Assembly: GCA_031550535.1 (NCBI GenBank)
Contig: JAVBOM010000027.1
Span: forward strand, 23,510-87,509
Reading direction: 5' to 3'
Length of the DNA: 64,000 nt
Source of the DNA: Avichristensenella sp031550535
GTDB taxonomy: Bacteria; Bacillota; Clostridia; Christensenellales; Aristaeellaceae
The translations under genes were made by a program, and so were the position numbers. Under the pieces are notes generated by a model. That model ran no database searches. It was not told the origin of the DNA and saw only the letters and a program-made list of their open reading frames with translations. The first letter of the stretch is position 1; each line of letters starts with the position of its first letter. Below are positions 1-8,368 of the stretch, piece by piece.

Positions 1-769
1 GGCTCTGTGCGGCTTTGGGTTCTGGAGCCATGACATCGGCGGGTTTGAGGCCACCGGCTCGGCGGATCTGTACAAACGCTGGTGCGCGTTCGGATTGCTT
101 TCCTCCCATAGCAGGCTCCACGGTTCGTCCTCATACCGGGTGCCGTGGGCATACGATGAGGAAGCGAGCGATGTACTGCGGTTTTTTGTTAAGCTGAAGA
201 TGCGCCTGATGCCCTATCTGTACGGTCAGGCCGTGAAGGCGCACGAAACTGGCATCCCGATGCTGCGGCCCATGTTCTTTGCGTTCCCAAACGATCCCGT
301 GTGTGAAACGCTGGATTTGCAGTACATGCTGGGCGATAGCCTGCTGGTGGCGCCGGTGTTTCGGGAAGATCACCAGGTGCGTTTCTATGTGCCGGGTGGC
401 AGGTGGACGAATTACATCACGGGAAAGGTGTACCAGGGCGGACGGTATTACAGCGAAACCCACGGTTATAGGAGCCTGCCCCTTTTGGTACGCGAGAACA
501 CCGTACTAGCAGTGGGCGAACGCGATGACAAGCCGGATTATGACTACTGCGAAGGGCTTGTGCTCAAGCTCTTTGAAATCGCGAACGGCGCGAACATCGA
601 AACGCGCGTGCCCAATGCAAAGGGCGATACCGCGCTCACGGTGCGTACCACACGCAGCGGAAATGCGATCACCATCGCACTTTCCAGGCCCCTGGCGCAG
701 TGGGCTGTAGCGATTGACGATAAAAGAATCACCCGTTCGGGCGACCGCGCGTCGGTGGAAGGTATGTAG
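1..769 (+). CDS. GH31 family alpha-glycosidase (alpha-xylosidase-like), C-terminal part
   Basis: Retaining alpha-glycosidase of family GH31, closest by motif to YicI-type alpha-xylosidases that trim alpha-xylose or alpha-glucose ends from oligosaccharides. The reading frame is open from base 2, so the gene starts before the window; 255 residues are visible. Bases 20-49 encode FWSHDIGGFE, which in this family follows shortly after the acid/base aspartate, so the catalytic aspartates are off the window. Further family motifs follow: RLHGSSSYRVPW, RPMFFAFPND and YMLGDSLLVAPVF, then the C-terminal beta-sandwich. There is no signal peptide information because the start is missing. No partner genes are visible downstream on the same strand. 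The family is certain; the substrate is inferred from motifs only. Confidence 0.9.
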   Translation, partial: ALCGFGFWSHDIGGFEATGSADLYKRWCAFGLLSSHSRLHGSSSYRVPWAYDEEASDVLRFFVKLKMRLMPYLYGQAVKAHETGIPMLRPMFFAFPNDPVCETLDLQYMLGDSLLVAPVFREDHQVRFYVPGGRWTNYITGKVYQGGRYYSETHGYRSLPLLVRENTVLAVGERDDKPDYDYCEGLVLKLFEIANGANIETRVPNAKGDTALTVRTTRSGNAITIALSRPLAQWAVAIDDKRITRSGDRASVEGM

Positions 770-856
770 AGGGCTTGACGGTGGTCCGCCCGCGTGGGGT
801 TCCATTGCGGGCTGGTGACAAAGTGCGCAAAAGGTAATCTCTCCTTGATCAACAGC

Positions 857-905
857 CACCCATCCGAACGTTTCCCCTTGGGAGGCGGGCGGATGGGTGA
901 TTTGC
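857..905 (+). terminator. weak hairpin after the GH31 gene
   Basis: A 10-bp perfect stem (857-866 with 890-899) encloses a 23-base loop and is followed by a poor T-rich stretch (ATTTGCTTT). It could end the GH31 transcript, but the loop is long and the T-run is broken. The rest of the 770-1066 gap shows nothing recognisable. Confidence 0.35.
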
Positions 906-1066
906 TTTGGGGCATTTCCCGCGACGGAAAACCCACGAATATTTCACCGCTTTTACTGTGAATGTCCAGAGAATTGTGAAACTGGTGGCCGAAGATCCCT
1001 CGCCTGCACCGGTGTTTTTGTTCGTTCGCCTGAAAATAGCCTGGAAGGGTTTTCAGTGGCCTTATT

Positions 1067-1306
1067 TCATTCGGCTTCCCGGAGTTGGGCATAAAATACC
1101 GGGGCCGTGGCGCCGGTGGCGCCAGTCGCCCCCGTCGCCCCCGTCGCCCCCTTAGGCCCGCGAAACGGGCACCGGCACCAGTAAGGACACTGGCAATAGT
1201 GGCCGCAGCCGGGACACCCTTGTCCGCAGTTGCCGTGCGCAGCTTGCACGGGCCAATTGTCCTCATCCAGGCGAGAATAAGGTGTTCTATCGAAATCGTT
1301 ATTCAT
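1067..1306 (-). CDS. short collagen-like GAT-repeat protein
   Basis: About 79 residues. The N-terminal half is polar, then a Cys-rich stretch (spaced C-x2-C-like clusters, CPGCGHYCQCPYWC), then RGPKGATGATGATGATGAT, a collagen-like Gly-X-Y run of six to seven triplets, and a 12-residue non-repetitive tail. The ATG at 1306 is chosen because AGGAG lies 13 bases upstream; the longer upstream ATG has no such site. Collagen-like proteins of this type in spore formers and Clostridia usually carry much longer Gly-X-Y tracts and a C-terminal globular domain, so this gene looks shortened, perhaps by repeat contraction or a frameshift near 1130-1150. It is divergent from the membrane protein gene at 1540. 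A surface or spore-coat location is inference. Confidence 0.6.
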   Translation of the reverse strand: MNNDFDRTPYSRLDEDNWPVQAAHGNCGQGCPGCGHYCQCPYWCRCPFRGPKGATGATGATGATGATAPVFYAQLREAE

Positions 1307-1539
1307 ATCGTTTTGGTTACTCCTATGCTTATTGGGCGAAAACACGACAAAAAACCCCACACGCGCTGATTCCACCCGTTATAGCGTATTAAGTGCGCGG
1401 TATTTTGTGCGGTTGAAGAGCGGCTCACGGCAAAAAAACGCGAAATCTGCTGAAAATTGCAAATTTATCACCAAATGACGCGGAGATGGAACAAAACAGC
1501 ACCCTACTCATATCATCAAAATGGGAGGTGCATTGCCCA

Positions 1540-1953
1540 ATGGAGTGTTCAATTAAAAATTGCATCATCAACAGGTTGTTGATCGCGTTGGTCAGCTTCG
1601 TCCTTGCGATCGGCGTGGCGGTACTTTTTGCCCTGGAGCTTCTGCCGCTCCTGTTCGTTGCTTTCCCATATACAGCCGCGCTTGGCGGCCTACTCATGGT
1701 GGCTGTCTTTGCGTCCATTGTCTCCATCAGTTCTGGATGCGGCAATCGCAGTTGTATGCTTTGCTTGGGTCTGATGGCTCTTATCGCCTCGGCGGCGCTG
1801 TTGCTTTTCTCCCTTGTGGGCCTTGCGGTCTGTGTTCTGCCGTTTGGGCTGCTGTCCATTGCCCTCGTCTTTTTCCTGGCGTTGGCGTTTTGGATTGCGC
1901 TTATCAGCTTTGTGGCTTACGCCCGCTGCCTGGCCTACCGGCCGCACGCGTAA
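1540..1953 (+). CDS. small four-helix integral membrane protein
   Basis: 137 residues and strongly hydrophobic: about four membrane segments, near residues 13-35, 38-62, 74-98 and 101-125. Cysteines sit near the N-terminus (MECSIKNC) and in an inter-helix loop (SGCGNRSCMLC), which may face the same side of the membrane. The start at 1540 is chosen over an ATG at 1486 because GGGAGGTG ends 9 bases before it. It is divergent from the collagen-like gene and followed by a good terminator. I do not recognise a characterised family; pairing with the collagen-like surface protein is only positional. Confidence 0.7.
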   Translation: MECSIKNCIINRLLIALVSFVLAIGVAVLFALELLPLLFVAFPYTAALGGLLMVAVFASIVSISSGCGNRSCMLCLGLMALIASAALLLFSLVGLAVCVLPFGLLSIALVFFLALAFWIALISFVAYARCLAYRPHA

Positions 1954-1990
1954 CGGCGTGGAAGCCGCTTGATTCTTCACATCGCAATGG

Positions 1991-2018
1991 GGCGCACTCC
2001 AAACGGGGTGCGCTTTTT
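1991..2018 (+). terminator. intrinsic terminator of the membrane protein gene
   Basis: GCGCACTCC pairs with GGGGTGCGC across a 4-base loop (one G-T pair) and is followed by five Ts. It lies 38 bases after the stop codon at 1953. Confidence 0.8.
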
Positions 2019-2146
2019 CGTATACATAAAAATTTTCGCAAAATAATTTCCATTTTCTGGAACTATTCCACCCGGGGCTTCGTCCAAGCGATGAACGGCC
2101 GTAAAGACAGACCACCAGATGGACCAATAGAAGGAGGAAACCCAAA

Positions 2147-3790
2147 ATGAAGCGCATGTTGATCGTGGTGCTGTGCGCCCTGTGTGTGTTTAGCCTCACA
2201 GGCTGCCAAATGCTTCTGGACGTGCTCGTGGAACAAGCGGTGGCGCCCGCGACCAATGTGGTCGCCAGGAACAAAGTGGCATCGATGCCTGACACAGGCG
2301 CCATGGTGCTGTACGAGGCGGCGGATAGCTACATGGCCGCGCCTGGCGCGGGCGGGGTGTATGGCGCGTATTCCATGCCCGAGACGAGCTACGAGGAGTA
2401 CGCCGCGCTTTCGGACCCGGGATTTGTGTCGCCCAAGACGCGCCCGCTGTCCACCTTCGCGGCTGATGTGGATACCGCCGCGTATGCCAACATCCGCCGC
2501 ATGATTATGGCGCAGCAGGTCATCCCGCCCGACGCGGTGCGCATTGAGGAATTTGTCAACGCCTTCTCGTACCATGATCCCGCGCCGACGGCCGACGACC
2601 CGGTGGCGATTGCCGCGCAGGTCGCGGCTTGTCCGTGGAACGAGGATCACCTGCTGATGCGCGTCGCGCTGAAAGCGCGGGAGATCGAGGCTGATCATCT
2701 GCCCGCGTCCAACCTCGTGTTCCTGATCGACACTTCCGGAAGCATGGAGAGCGCGGACAAGCTTCCGCTCGTAAAGCGCAGCTTCTCGCTTCTTGTGGAG
2801 CAGCTTCAGGCCGATGACCGCGTGTCCATCGTGACCTACGCCGGCAGCTCGAATGTGGTGCTGGAAGGTGTGCGCGGGGACGAGCAGGCGACGATCCTGG
2901 CCGCCATTGCGGACCTGACCGCCTGGGGCGGTACGAACGGCGCGGACGGCATCGAGACTGCCTACACGCTGGCGGAGCGGTACGCCGCCCCAGGCTTGAA
3001 CAGCCGCGTGATCCTGGCGACCGACGGCGACTTCAACATCGGCATCAATTCCGAGAGCGAACTGACCCGCCTCATCGAGCAGAAGCGGAACACGGGCATC
3101 TACCTCACCGTGCTGGGCTTTGGCATGGGCAACATCAAGGACAACAAGATGCAGGCCCTGGCAGACCACGGCAATGGCAACGCAACCTACATCGATACCA
3201 TTCACCAGGCGCGGCGCGCGCTGATTGAGGAGATGGGCGCGACGCTCGTGACGGTGGCGAAGGATGTGAAGCTGCAGATGGAGTTCAACCCGGCGACGGT
3301 CGAGGCGTACCGGCTGATCGGCTATGAAAACCGCCGGCTCAACGACGAGGACTTTGCCGACGATACAAAGGACGGCGGCGAGATGGGCGCGGGCCACAGC
3401 GTGGTGGCGCTGTATGAGCTGATTCCGGCGGGCGCGGGGGAGATGAAGGACATCGGGCTGACGTACCAGAGCGCCGCCACCATGGACAGCGACGACTATG
3501 CCACCGTGCACGTGCGCTACAAGGAGCCGGATGGCGAAAAATCCACGGAGATCACGCATGTGGTGGACGCCGCCGCGCTGACGGACGCGCCGAGCGACGA
3601 CTTCATCCTCTCGGCCGCCGTGACGGCGTTTGGGCAAATGCTGATGAACAGCGAGTTCCGGGGTACGGCGGATGAGCGGATGATCCTGGACATGCTGCAG
3701 CCGATGCTCACGAACGACGAGGGCGGACGGATCGTGGAACTGTCCACGCTGGTGCGGCGCAGCGCGGGGCTGTACGAGACGGGGGAGTAA
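2147..3790 (+). CDS. VWA-domain lipoprotein, YfbK-like
   Basis: 547 residues. A lipoprotein signal peptide ends in LTGC with the lipidated Cys at residue 20, so the protein is anchored outside the membrane. Residues about 95-180 match the domain that precedes VWA in YfbK-like proteins (PLSTFAADVDTAAYANIRRM). The von Willebrand A domain carries the metal-binding MIDAS motif DTSGSM at residues 195-200 and a later TDGDFN. The C-terminal third corresponds to the YfbK C-terminal domain. VWA domains bind protein partners through the metal ion; no enzymatic role is known. The start has AAGGAGG 9 bases upstream. Transcription ends at the hairpin at 3806. No functional partner is adjacent, so the role stays open. 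Confidence 0.9.
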   Translation: MKRMLIVVLCALCVFSLTGCQMLLDVLVEQAVAPATNVVARNKVASMPDTGAMVLYEAADSYMAAPGAGGVYGAYSMPETSYEEYAALSDPGFVSPKTRPLSTFAADVDTAAYANIRRMIMAQQVIPPDAVRIEEFVNAFSYHDPAPTADDPVAIAAQVAACPWNEDHLLMRVALKAREIEADHLPASNLVFLIDTSGSMESADKLPLVKRSFSLLVEQLQADDRVSIVTYAGSSNVVLEGVRGDEQATILAAIADLTAWGGTNGADGIETAYTLAERYAAPGLNSRVILATDGDFNIGINSESELTRLIEQKRNTGIYLTVLGFGMGNIKDNKMQALADHGNGNATYIDTIHQARRALIEEMGATLVTVAKDVKLQMEFNPATVEAYRLIGYENRRLNDEDFADDTKDGGEMGAGHSVVALYELIPAGAGEMKDIGLTYQSAATMDSDDYATVHVRYKEPDGEKSTEITHVVDAAALTDAPSDDFILSAAVTAFGQMLMNSEFRGTADERMILDMLQPMLTNDEGGRIVELSTLVRRSAGLYETGE

Positions 3791-3805
3791 TACCATACAA
3801 TTGAC

Positions 3806-3851
3806 GAGGGACCCGCACCGCCATCCCGGCGGCGTGGGCCCCTCTTTTTTT
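3806..3851 (+). terminator. intrinsic terminator after the VWA lipoprotein
   Basis: A long GC-rich hairpin (arms about 3807-3824 and 3828-3844) is followed by a run of seven Ts. It lies between convergent genes, but the T-run is only on the plus-strand side. Confidence 0.8.
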
Positions 3852-3854
3852 CCA

Positions 3855-4394
3855 TTATCGCCCGCGATTCTTGCGGACCACACGGCGGGCAACTGCCAAA
3901 ACGGCCATCAGCGCGGCGATGCACCCGGCGGCGATGCCAAACCCGGCCACGCCATCCGGTGCTTTCCACCCGCCCGTAAGGGCGAAAACCGCGCCCATCA
4001 CCACCAGGAACACCATAAGGGCGGCGATCATCGCGAGCATTGTGCCAGACAGCGTGTCGTTTCGCCTGCGAAGGCTTTGCGCGTCCGTAAAAGCCTCCGG
4101 GCGCGCGCCTTCGTAGGGCATGCGCCAGAGGAACACGTTTGCCATCCGGCCGGCGGGCTCCCATCCGAACGACGTGTAGTTCGGCGCGTACTCCCGCCGG
4201 GGAAACGGCTGAAAGTCCGCGACATAGCGCACCGTTTGCGGTTCGCCGCGAGAAAAGACCATGCGGATCGAATCAACCTGCCGGATCTTCGGCCTGTGCC
4301 ACCCCTCCAGGGCCATCCGCTCGAAGTAGGCCTCCAGGTCGGCAAGCGCCGGATAGCGGAAAGGCAAAAACCATACGGCCTTGGTGTTTTTCAT
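3855..4394 (-). CDS. DUF2812 membrane protein (PadR partner)
   Basis: 179 residues. The first 100 residues match DUF2812 proteins, whose genes typically sit beside PadR regulators (FRYPALADLEAYFERMALEGW at the start, then a beta-rich part). Two membrane segments follow near residues 115-138 and 145-168, with a basic C-terminus (RRVVRKNRGR). The ATG at 4394 overlaps the stop of the upstream PadR gene by one base (TGATG), so the two are translationally coupled. The biochemical role is unknown; in this family the pair is thought to sense envelope or antimicrobial stress, which is inference here. Confidence 0.85.
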   Translation of the reverse strand: MKNTKAVWFLPFRYPALADLEAYFERMALEGWHRPKIRQVDSIRMVFSRGEPQTVRYVADFQPFPRREYAPNYTSFGWEPAGRMANVFLWRMPYEGARPEAFTDAQSLRRRNDTLSGTMLAMIAALMVFLVVMGAVFALTGGWKAPDGVAGFGIAAGCIAALMAVLAVARRVVRKNRGR

Positions 4395-4708
4395 CACAAT
4401 CCCTCCACGTTGCGGTACAGTTCGCGGATGCGGGCGGCCTCCGCGCGCAGAATGGCGAGGCCGTCCGGCGTGATGCGGTAACGTTTCTGCCGGTCCACCT
4501 CCCGCGTCGGGTGGATCAGACCGTCGCCGCTCAGCTTGCCAAGGCTCTGGTACATGGTGCCCGCGCCCACGTCCAGGCGTCCGTCCGTCAGGGCCAGGAT
4601 ATGCTGGCGGATGGCGTACCCGTGGCGCTCCTCGCGCAGCGACAGCAGGATATAGAACATCGTCTCGGTCATCGGCAGGTATCGGGCCATCAGCTTTTCT
4701 GGGTGCAA
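4394..4708 (-). CDS. PadR-family transcriptional regulator
   Basis: 104 residues, the usual length of short PadR proteins. It contains the winged-helix core with the typical HGYAIRQHI helix and the segment GAGTMYQSLGKLSGDGLI, then a short C-terminal helix. PadR proteins are dimeric repressors that usually control their own operon. The start codon is TTG at 4708, chosen because AGGAGG lies 8 bases upstream; an in-frame ATG 7 codons later lacks a site. It is co-transcribed with the DUF2812 gene. The promoter at 4762-4790 carries a palindrome between its two boxes, consistent with autorepression. Confidence 0.9.
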   Translation of the reverse strand: MHPEKLMARYLPMTETMFYILLSLREERHGYAIRQHILALTDGRLDVGAGTMYQSLGKLSGDGLIHPTREVDRQKRYRITPDGLAILRAEAARIRELYRNVEGL

Positions 4709-4761
4709 TGTGCCACCCTCCTCTCAATATATCATGGCGAGATGCATCGCACTGCAATATA

Positions 4762-4790
4762 ATTGTATGTCACGACGTGATATATGTCAA
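4762..4790 (-). promoter_or_regulatory. padR promoter with operator palindrome in the spacer
   Basis: On the minus strand TTGACA (4785-4790) and TACAAT (4762-4767) are 17 bases apart. The perfect palindrome TCACGACGTGA (4770-4780) fills the spacer, the expected place for a repressor that blocks RNA polymerase. A second ATATATCA/TGATATAT inverted pair (4727-4734 and 4778-4785) extends across the start region. The PadR product is the obvious candidate ligand. Confidence 0.75.
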
Positions 4791-4793
4791 GCG

Positions 4794-4826
4794 AAAAAAC
4801 CACCCCCGCGATGAACGGAGGTGGTT
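4794..4826 (-). terminator. intrinsic terminator of the secreted MBL-fold gene
   Basis: On the minus strand an ACCACCTCC arm pairs with GGGGGTGGT and is followed by six Ts. It lies 32 bases after the stop of the upstream minus-strand gene and just before the -35 box of the PadR promoter. Confidence 0.75.
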
Positions 4827-4857
4827 CGTGGACGCATGCCGTGCGCTTGAAAAATCG

Positions 4858-5760
4858 TTATTGCTTCGCGCGCCACACCTGCCAGGCCGTCCCGTCCGTG
4901 GCGCAGATCATCGTGCCCTTTGTCGTCAGTTCCCAGCGGACACCCCGCTTTTCACACGAGCGGAGCACGTCGTAGATCTTGTCGCTCTTCACGTTGGAAA
5001 TCGTCGCCAGTGAGGCTTGAACGGCCTCGTGAAGCTCCGGCATATAGGGGGCCAGCCCGTGGTGCGGCAGCTTGATGATGTCGGCGCGCAGTTCGTTGCC
5101 GTATTCCTCCGCCAGCGCTACCTGCGCCTGATTTTCGATATCCGCGCACAGCAGAATGGCCCGGTCGCCATATTCCACCTTCAATATCATGGAGCGGTTG
5201 TTCTGCGCGGCGTTGGGTTTTTGCCACTGCATGAAGGTGAGCGTCGCGCCGCCAAAGGACATGACCGTCCCATTATCCACCGTCTGCGCGGGGATGTTCT
5301 TTGTGGCCAGGAGTTTATTCAGCTTTGTGACCAGATCGCTCTTGAAGTCATCGTATAGCGGCGCCCGCAGGAACGTTCCGACCGGCACGGTATTCAGTAT
5401 TTTTGTAAACCCGCCGATGTGGTCGTCGTGCGGATGCGTGAGGAACGCGTACTCCAATTCGTCAATGCCGAGCGTTTTGAGGTAATCGGTGATGCGCTCA
5501 TAGGTTCTATAGCGGCCGCTATCGATCAGCATGGTGTGCTCGCCCATCCGCAGCAGAATCGCATCGGCGGCCTGCACATTGATGAGGTGTATTTCCAGCA
5601 GGTCGTCCGTGCCGAGCGCCGGCTTGGGGTCGTCCTTGCCCGGATAGGCAATCATGCCGCTCTCTGCCAGAGCGGGCAGGGCGGCGAGCAGCAGCGCGAG
5701 GGCGAGCAGCAGCGAGGAAAAAACCTGGGAACCTTTGAAAGAACGCGGACGGTGTGTCAT
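4858..5760 (-). CDS. secreted metallo-beta-lactamase-fold hydrolase (ComEC C-terminal-like)
   Basis: 300 residues. A signal peptide (SSLLLALALLLAALPALA) ends near residue 33, so the protein is exported. The mature part has the MBL zinc motif HPHDDH, preceded by FLT, and later LPHHG, as in the exonuclease-like MBL domain of ComEC/Rec2 and stand-alone extracellular homologues. Such enzymes act on phosphodiesters or related esters. The start at 5760 is chosen because AAGGAGA lies upstream and the signal peptide begins there; longer in-frame starts would place about 57 non-signal residues in front. It is monocistronic, with its own terminator. The substrate is unknown. Confidence 0.85.
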   Translation of the reverse strand: MTHRPRSFKGSQVFSSLLLALALLLAALPALAESGMIAYPGKDDPKPALGTDDLLEIHLINVQAADAILLRMGEHTMLIDSGRYRTYERITDYLKTLGIDELEYAFLTHPHDDHIGGFTKILNTVPVGTFLRAPLYDDFKSDLVTKLNKLLATKNIPAQTVDNGTVMSFGGATLTFMQWQKPNAAQNNRSMILKVEYGDRAILLCADIENQAQVALAEEYGNELRADIIKLPHHGLAPYMPELHEAVQASLATISNVKSDKIYDVLRSCEKRGVRWELTTKGTMICATDGTAWQVWRAKQ

Positions 5761-5929
5761 TCTTCTGGTCTCCTTTAGCAAAAATGGGACATGTTGCCAC
5801 CCAGTATATACGGATAAAATGATAAATGTATGATAAAATTCGGAACTTTTTCGCAAAAGTGAAAAAAAGCGGCTCGGCACGAAAACGCGGACACCGAACG
5901 TCTGGTAGAAAAAGCCATAGGAGGCGTCC

Positions 5930-6427
5930 ATGCAAAAGCTGGAAGTGTTTTTTGATTATGCGTGCCCATATTGCGAAAAAGCGCACACGGCCTTGGTCGC
6001 GCTGAAGCTAAAGCTGCCAACGCTGCGCGTGGAGTGGCGCCCGTGCGAGGCGCACCCCCGGCCCGACCGCTACGGCCCGCACAGCGACCTGTGCATTCGG
6101 GGCATGTTCTTCGCGCGGGACAGCGGCGCGGACCTGTGGGCGTATCACGACCGAATGTACCGCGCCGCCGTCCGCGACCGGGCGGACATCGAAAACCCAT
6201 ACGTTGTTGCCCAATACGCAGAAGATATTCTGGACGCGGACCTGCTGTACCAGGCGCTGGCGCGCGGCGTGTACGCGCTGGAACTGGCGCGCGCGAACGA
6301 CTACGCCTACGAGGCGTCCGACGTGTGGGCGGTGCCCGCGTGCCGGATGGACGGGCGACGATTGGACGCGGCGGAGGACGTGGGGGTGACGGCGGGGGAG
6401 GTTGAGGGGTTTGTCAGAGGAGTATAG
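5930..6427 (+). CDS. DsbA-family thioredoxin-like protein
   Basis: 165 residues with no signal peptide, so cytoplasmic. The thioredoxin-fold active site C-P-Y-C is at residues 12-15 after a first beta strand (KLEVFFDYA). The helical insertion and the cis-proline loop (AVPAC) near residue 140 are typical of the DsbA/FrnE/hydroxychromene-carboxylate isomerase group. It probably acts as a thiol-disulfide oxidoreductase or isomerase on a small or protein thiol substrate. AGGAGG lies 5 bases before the ATG. The next gene starts 4 bases after its stop, so the two are probably co-transcribed. Confidence 0.85.
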   Translation: MQKLEVFFDYACPYCEKAHTALVALKLKLPTLRVEWRPCEAHPRPDRYGPHSDLCIRGMFFARDSGADLWAYHDRMYRAAVRDRADIENPYVVAQYAEDILDADLLYQALARGVYALELARANDYAYEASDVWAVPACRMDGRRLDAAEDVGVTAGEVEGFVRGV

Positions 6428-6430
6428 TTG

Positions 6431-7606
6431 ATGAGTACGAAAGAAAAAGTGAAAAGATACGTGTCTCTGCTATTGGTCTGCTTTTTTCTCGCCGTCAGCA
6501 TCCAGGTACTCGCCGATGAACCCGAGTACCTCGGCTTTGCCCGCGTATTAAAGGATAAAACCAATCTGCGCAAAAAACCCGGCGGGGAACTGATCATCAA
6601 GCTGAATCGCGACGCCGCCGTCTATGTGGTTGACAAAGAAACGGACGCGGCCGGTATGACCTGGTATCGAGTGCATTACAACCATAACGGAATTAACCGG
6701 GCGTACAGCCTTGACGGGTTTGTCCGGGGTGATCTGCTGGAACTCTCCTCGTCCATTTTTACGGACATTGTGGCGATATCGGCGGAAGGCTGCACTCTGC
6801 TCTGCCTTCGTAAGGACGGCCGTGTCATTGCGGCGGGCGGTGATTACTTTCATGAACTGGATGTCCTGGATTGGACGGGTGCAACAGAAATTGCGTCGGG
6901 AAACCTTATTTCCGCGGCGATTTGCCCTTCCGGCGTGGTGACAACATCGCTTGATCCCCGCTTTTTTTCCGCTGTTCCGGACTGGACAGGTGTTGTGCGG
7001 TTGGTCGGGGGATACTCCGGGGCTGCCGGCAGCCGCTCGGATGGAACAGTCGCGCTATGCCTCCTCACGGATTGGCCAGACGAAGAAGGTATGCTGCGAC
7101 AGATGGAAGCGGAGCTACGTGGAGCCACGGATTTGGCGGTGGGCAGCGGCTTTGTCGTGGGTCTCTGGGAGGATGGCCGTGCCGCAGTTGCTGGCGGCAT
7201 CCCGGATTCAATGCGCGAGGCGGTATCCACATGGCAGGATGTTGTCCAGATCGCCGCTGGGGTCTATCATGCGGTCGGGCTAAAGACGGATGGCACGGTC
7301 GTCGTCGTCCTACGCCCCGAGGCGTTGTATGAAAGCCAGTGCGGCGTTGAGGAGTGGGCGGGCATTGTCGCCATTGACGCGGGGATGTACAACACCGTCG
7401 GCGTCAGGCGCGACGGCACCGTCGTGATCACGGACAATGACATGGGCGTTCAGATCGATGTTTCGAGTATGCGAAACATAGCACAAGTAGCGGCCGGCGA
7501 GGCTTTCGTTGCCGGCCTGACACGGGATGGCCGCGTGATTTTTCGCGGTGACTATCTGTTTCCGGGCGTTTATCAAGGCGAAGGAAGAATCGTGGTCTCG
7601 CATTAA
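6431..7606 (+). CDS. secreted SH3-like plus RCC1-like beta-propeller protein
   Basis: 391 residues. A signal peptide covers about residues 1-27 (LLLVCFFLAVSIQVLA). Residues 35-100 form a bacterial SH3-like domain (NLRKKPGG, WYRVHYN), usually a cell-wall binding module. The rest consists of about seven RCC1-like repeats, for example AAGVYHAVGLKTDGTVV, DAGMYNTVGVRRDGTVV and AAGEAFVAGLTRDG, which fold as a beta-propeller. ATG 6431 is preferred over TTG 6428 because AGGAG ends 8 bases before it. It follows the DsbA-like gene by 3 bases. It is probably a wall-associated binding protein; no catalytic residues are recognised. Confidence 0.8.
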   Translation: MSTKEKVKRYVSLLLVCFFLAVSIQVLADEPEYLGFARVLKDKTNLRKKPGGELIIKLNRDAAVYVVDKETDAAGMTWYRVHYNHNGINRAYSLDGFVRGDLLELSSSIFTDIVAISAEGCTLLCLRKDGRVIAAGGDYFHELDVLDWTGATEIASGNLISAAICPSGVVTTSLDPRFFSAVPDWTGVVRLVGGYSGAAGSRSDGTVALCLLTDWPDEEGMLRQMEAELRGATDLAVGSGFVVGLWEDGRAAVAGGIPDSMREAVSTWQDVVQIAAGVYHAVGLKTDGTVVVVLRPEALYESQCGVEEWAGIVAIDAGMYNTVGVRRDGTVVITDNDMGVQIDVSSMRNIAQVAAGEAFVAGLTRDGRVIFRGDYLFPGVYQGEGRIVVSH

Positions 7607-7612
7607 GCGAAA

Positions 7613-7636
7613 GGGACGCGGCCCGCGCCCCGTCCC
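7613..7636. terminator. GC hairpin between convergent genes
   Basis: GGGACG (7613-7618) and CGTCCC (7631-7636) form a stem in the 33-base gap between the RCC1-like gene and the PAS regulator gene. There is no T-run, so termination is only suggested by position. Confidence 0.3.
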
Positions 7637-7639
7637 CCG

Positions 7640-8275
7640 TCACTTCTTATCAATATAGTTATACAGCGTATACTTCGAAATCTGAAAATGCCTGCTCACC
7701 TTATCCCCGGATTTCGTAATCAAAAACGCGCCCGCGTCGTTCAGGAACTGAATAGCGCGGATCTTGTCGTCCTTGGTCATCAGCGCCACGGGTTTGCCCA
7801 CCAGCGCGACGGACTGCCCGATCAGTTCGTCCAGCAGGTCGTTCACACTCAACGGGATGCGCTCCGGCTCTTCCTTTTCGCCCGGCTCCGTGCCGACCAG
7901 CGGCCGGATCGCGTTTTCTACCATTAAAAGGTGCGTGATGTCGTAGTTGATGGCGAAAATGCCGGTCACGCTTCCCCCGGCGTCCCGCACGTAGATGGTG
8001 CTGGACTTTAGGATGCGGCCGTCGCCGGTCCGGGTCAGATAGTTCAGGTGGTCGGACAATTCCTCCGCGCCGCTCTGCAGCGCGGCCAATACCGCGCGCG
8101 AGGGCCCGTCGCCCAGCGCGCGGCGCGACACATGGCCGTTTTCAATCGCCACGATTGTATGCTCCGTGTTTTCCTCGTCCAGCTCGTGTACGACCACCTC
8201 GCAGTTCTCCCCAAACTGCTGGGCGACGCCCTTGGCGAGCCTTTTCAGGAACGATAGCGTCTCTGATTCGATCAT
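7640..8275 (-). CDS. YheO-like PAS/HTH transcriptional regulator
   Basis: 211 residues. The N-terminal two thirds is the PAS-like YheO domain (CEVVVHELD, GDGRILKSSTIYVRDA, GIFAINYDIT). The C-terminus is the helix-turn-helix that ends such proteins (GDKVSRHFQISKYTLYNYIDKK). These regulators sense an unknown small molecule, and many lie next to amino-acid or purine catabolic genes. ATG 8275 has AGGAG 9 bases upstream; the ATG three codons earlier touches the AGGAG and is unlikely. It is divergent from ygeX with a shared 160-base region, which makes it the probable regulator of the ygeX-ygeY-ygeW-carbamate kinase operon; that is inference. Confidence 0.85.
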   Translation of the reverse strand: MIESETLSFLKRLAKGVAQQFGENCEVVVHELDEENTEHTIVAIENGHVSRRALGDGPSRAVLAALQSGAEELSDHLNYLTRTGDGRILKSSTIYVRDAGGSVTGIFAINYDITHLLMVENAIRPLVGTEPGEKEEPERIPLSVNDLLDELIGQSVALVGKPVALMTKDDKIRAIQFLNDAGAFLITKSGDKVSRHFQISKYTLYNYIDKK

Positions 8276-8298
8276 CTTGTTCATCTCCTATATACAAT

Positions 8299-8326
8299 AG
8301 TATAGCCCATCCTTTTCATTTTACAA
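8299..8326 (-). promoter_or_regulatory. promoter of the YheO-like regulator gene
   Basis: On the minus strand TTGTAA (8321-8326) and TATACT (8299-8304) are separated by 16 bases, 23 bases from the start codon. Confidence 0.55.
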
Positions 8327-8368
8327 GCGTTTTGCTAAAAAATATTTTTTAGTATTGATAAAAATTTG

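Noticed and set aside
1110..1155. GAT/GGC triplet run as a simple-sequence artefact without coding meaning
   Set aside because: It lies in frame in a gene with a start site and a Cys-rich N-terminus, so a collagen-like tract is the better reading.
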